From assembly GCF_003248455.1 (NCBI RefSeq), contig NZ_QFNM01000010.1, positions 7,702 through 71,701 on the forward strand: a stretch of 64,000 nucleotides of DNA, read 5' to 3'. This DNA comes from Brevundimonas sp. Its GTDB lineage: Bacteria > Pseudomonadota > Alphaproteobacteria > Caulobacterales > Caulobacteraceae. The notes under the pieces are model-generated. The model saw only the letters and a program-made list of their open reading frames with translations. It was not told the DNA's origin and did no database searches. This document shows, in pieces, positions 62,241 to 64,000 of this stretch; position 1 is the first letter of the stretch, and each line of letters begins with the position of its first letter. The position numbers were made by a program, and so were the translations under genes.

Positions 62241-63602
62241 CTAGCGACCGGCGCGCTCGAAGACCTCGGCGACGCCGCGGGCGGTGGGCAATATGGCGTG
62301 GGGCTCGTGAAAGTTGCCGTTCACCTGGCTCTGGGCGATGACGTGGGCGCGGAATCGGGTGAACAGGGCCGCGTCCGGCGCCTCGGGGGCGGACCAGAAG
62401 TCGTCGAGGGGCTTCTGATCGGTCAGGCCTTCGAAATCGAAGAAGGCGTCGCCCATCACCTTGACCGGCGTGTGGAATCCCAGGGCCGACAGGGCGGCGC
62501 TGGAGTTGTTCACCACCATGCCCTGCGAGGCGCGGCACAGAGCCGCCAGATTGCCGCCGTCGATGAAATCGACGCGCCCCTCCAGCCCATGCTCCCGGGC
62601 CAGACGAAGCGTGATCTTTCGCAGGTCGATGACGCCCGGGTCCAACGGGTGGTTCTTGATCACCAGCCGGGTCGCGGCGGGCGCCTTGTGCGCGAAGCTT
62701 CCGATGACCGCCGCCAGGAAGGCGCAGTTGTCGGCGTAACGCGAATAGCGCAGCAATTGGGCGTCGCCCTCGCGCTGCAGGCAGGCGATGAAGAAGTCGC
62801 CCCGCGCCTTGATGACGTCGGCGTCGCAGTTCTCGGGCCGGCGGAACGCCAGGCTGATGTAGCGGCGAATATGGCCCCAGCACTGTTTCAGGGGCGAGAA
62901 GACATAGGGCGCGGCGTAGTTCGGAAACAGCGGGCCGCCCAGGATCTGCACCGTATGATAGGCGCTGATGTTGGCGACGTGGTGCGGCAGGATCTTGCCG
63001 ACCTGATGCGGCTCGGGCAGAAGCGGCGCCGGTTCGGGATAGCCGTCGCGGAACCGCGGCAGGGCGCTGGAGCCATTGACGCCGTTGCGCTCCACCGTGA
63101 CCCAGTCGGGGCGGAAATAGCCGTTCTCCAGCACCCAGATACGGCACGAAAGGCCGTCCGCCGCCGCCAGGACGGCGCGATTGTAAGGTCCCGCCTCGCC
63201 GAACACGATGACGTCGGTGTAGGCGTCAAGCGCCGAGATCGAATCGGCCCAGGCCTGGGCCGCACCCTTGAACGCGATCCCGCCCGCGCGCCGCCAGTTC
63301 AAGGCGTCGCCCGCGTTGAAGATCATGCGGTTCACCTGGGCGCCCTGCCCTTCCAGCACTCCCGCCAGGGCCATGCCGAAGGCGCCGAAGGGCGCCGTGA
63401 CGATCAGAAAACGACGGCCGGCCAGACCTGCCCGCGCATGCAGCGGCGGGGTCGACGGGAAGGTGGAAATCGTCGCCGATACGCCGGACTGGGGGACACG
63501 GGCGCGCGAGGCCGGCCCGCGCTGAGGCGGTTCCGCGCGCAGGCGGTAACGGCGGCGACGGCGCGCCGACAATAGTCTGGAGGACGATCTGAGGTCCGAC
63601 AT
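62241..63602 (-). CDS. Capsule polysaccharide biosynthesis protein, KpsS-like
   Basis: 453 residues. A basic N-terminal tail (about 60 residues) precedes a glycosyltransferase-like fold with RRFLIVTAPFGAFGMALAGVLEGQG, YTDVIVFGEAGPYNRAVLAAADGLSCRIWVLENGYFRPDWVTVERNGVN and IKNHPLDPG, MVVNNSSAALSALGFHTPVKVMG. These are the motifs of KpsS/LipB-type Kdo transferases that build the linker of group 2 capsules. A possible role in stalk or capsule polysaccharide. No other capsule genes are in the window. Confidence 0.85.
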   Translation of the reverse strand: MSDLRSSSRLLSARRRRRYRLRAEPPQRGPASRARVPQSGVSATISTFPSTPPLHARAGLAGRRFLIVTAPFGAFGMALAGVLEGQGAQVNRMIFNAGDALNWRRAGGIAFKGAAQAWADSISALDAYTDVIVFGEAGPYNRAVLAAADGLSCRIWVLENGYFRPDWVTVERNGVNGSSALPRFRDGYPEPAPLLPEPHQVGKILPHHVANISAYHTVQILGGPLFPNYAAPYVFSPLKQCWGHIRRYISLAFRRPENCDADVIKARGDFFIACLQREGDAQLLRYSRYADNCAFLAAVIGSFAHKAPAATRLVIKNHPLDPGVIDLRKITLRLAREHGLEGRVDFIDGGNLAALCRASQGMVVNNSSAALSALGFHTPVKVMGDAFFDFEGLTDQKPLDDFWSAPEAPDAALFTRFRAHVIAQSQVNGNFHEPHAILPTARGVAEVFERAGR

Positions 63603-63901
63603 CTAAATCGTCTTGGCCTCCGACGGTCCAGACTTCAGGGCCGGCCCGCTGGCGCGGCCGATGCAATCGGGACGTTCAAGGCAGGCGGTCATCACCTGAC
63701 TTGTGTCGCCACGTTTCCGCGCGATCAACAGAAAATATCGACCCCGGCGACGTTTCCCGGAATGGGGCGGGGCGCCGTCGCCCGAACGCACGAAAACCGC
63801 CATCGCTGTTGAGGCGACGGCGGCTCCATGTCTCTGGATCGACACTTTCATCGTCCCCGGTCGGCCGGTCTGGTTTGTCCAGACCGGCTTTCCGTCGGAT
63901 A
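63603..63901. other. Intergenic region between the KpsS-like gene and the OmpA-like end
   Basis: About 300 bases with no supported gene. Near 63864-63888 a perfect 10-bp hairpin (GCCGGTCTGG TTTGT CCAGACCGGC) precedes TTTCC on the plus strand. Its minus-strand side lacks a T-run, so its role is unclear; it may cap the OmpA-like transcript. Confidence 0.6.
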
Positions 63902-64000
63902 TTAGAAGTTGATGTCGATGGTCGCGCGGCGGTTGAGCGGTTCGCGCACGCCGTCGGCGGTGGGCTTGGCCAGGTTGGTTTCGCCCTTGCCGTCCAGGGC
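63902..64000 (-). CDS. C-terminal end of an OmpA-family protein (partial)
   Basis: The stop at 63902 closes ALDGKGETNLAKPTADGVRE and PLNRRATIDINF. The G-x-GETNLAKPT-x-DGVREPLNRRATI pattern is the last helix and strand of the OmpA C-terminal peptidoglycan-binding domain. The rest lies beyond the window. Confidence 0.8.
   Translation of the reverse strand, partial: ALDGKGETNLAKPTADGVREPLNRRATIDINF

Noticed and set aside
63864..63888. Rho-independent terminator for the OmpA-like gene
   Set aside because: The hairpin is perfect but lacks a T-run in the direction of that gene, so I list it only as a hairpin of unknown role.

Overview
The window is GC-rich alphaproteobacterial chromosome, most likely from Caulobacterales close to Brevundimonas. 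This rests on a CpdR-type receiver next to an N-formylglutamate amidohydrolase, an EipA/DUF1134 protein, a DUF4167 RNA-binding-like protein, a sulfoquinovose synthase, a large Oar-like TonB receptor and REP-like intergenic repeats. The assignment is inferred from gene content, not from a database search.

Layout. 0-9.5 kb: the start of a probable tolQ, a GNAT enzyme, ybgC, a frameshifted secreted hydrolase, the ruvC-ruvA-ruvB operon with an inverted-repeat element between ruvA and ruvB, then MgtC, hemerythrin, YebC and transglutaminase-like genes. 9.5-13.3 kb: heme oxygenase and bacteriophytochrome kinase in an overlapping pair, a DMT exporter and a cold-shock gene. 13.7-20.8 kb: cell-wall and serine hydrolases, PPK2, a Rieske-gpsA-tsaD operon divergent from hemC-hemD. 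20.8-25.7 kb: a lower-GC island between tRNA-Thr and tRNA-Val. It holds a 49-bp copy of the tRNA-Thr 3' end, three related short repeats, a nuclease-methylase fusion, a broken hsdS, a truncated membrane protein and an IS5-like remnant. 25.8-32.5 kb: cpdR, hutG, DUF599, ppa, hslU, YihY and prmC. 32.5-34.1 kb: a small accessory patch of REP-like repeats, a 62-aa conserved-looking protein and an orphan protein with a PD-(D/E)XK-like motif. 34-45.5 kb: clpB, a beta-lactamase-fold hydrolase, lipoproteins, a degenerate hybrid kinase, DUF4167, sqdB with an epimerase, and eipA. 45.7-53.2 kb: a lower-GC membrane protein, then the translation cluster infC-rpmI-rplT / pheS-pheT, interrupted by an opposite-strand hybrid kinase. 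53.3-64 kb: tandem GT9 glycosyltransferases, a small alpha/beta hydrolase, aguA-aguB with an inserted four-helix-bundle gene, a TonB receptor, a KpsS-like capsule protein and the end of an OmpA-like gene.

The best candidate for something undescribed is the four-helix-bundle ('23S rRNA intervening sequence protein'/S23 family) gene between aguA and aguB. It is bounded by 30-bp terminal inverted repeats (25/30 identical by eye), and the 5' repeat encodes its first ten codons. A second pair of the same repeats, with no gene, lies between ruvA and ruvB. Together they look like an autonomous/non-autonomous pair of small elements that enter operons exactly between genes.
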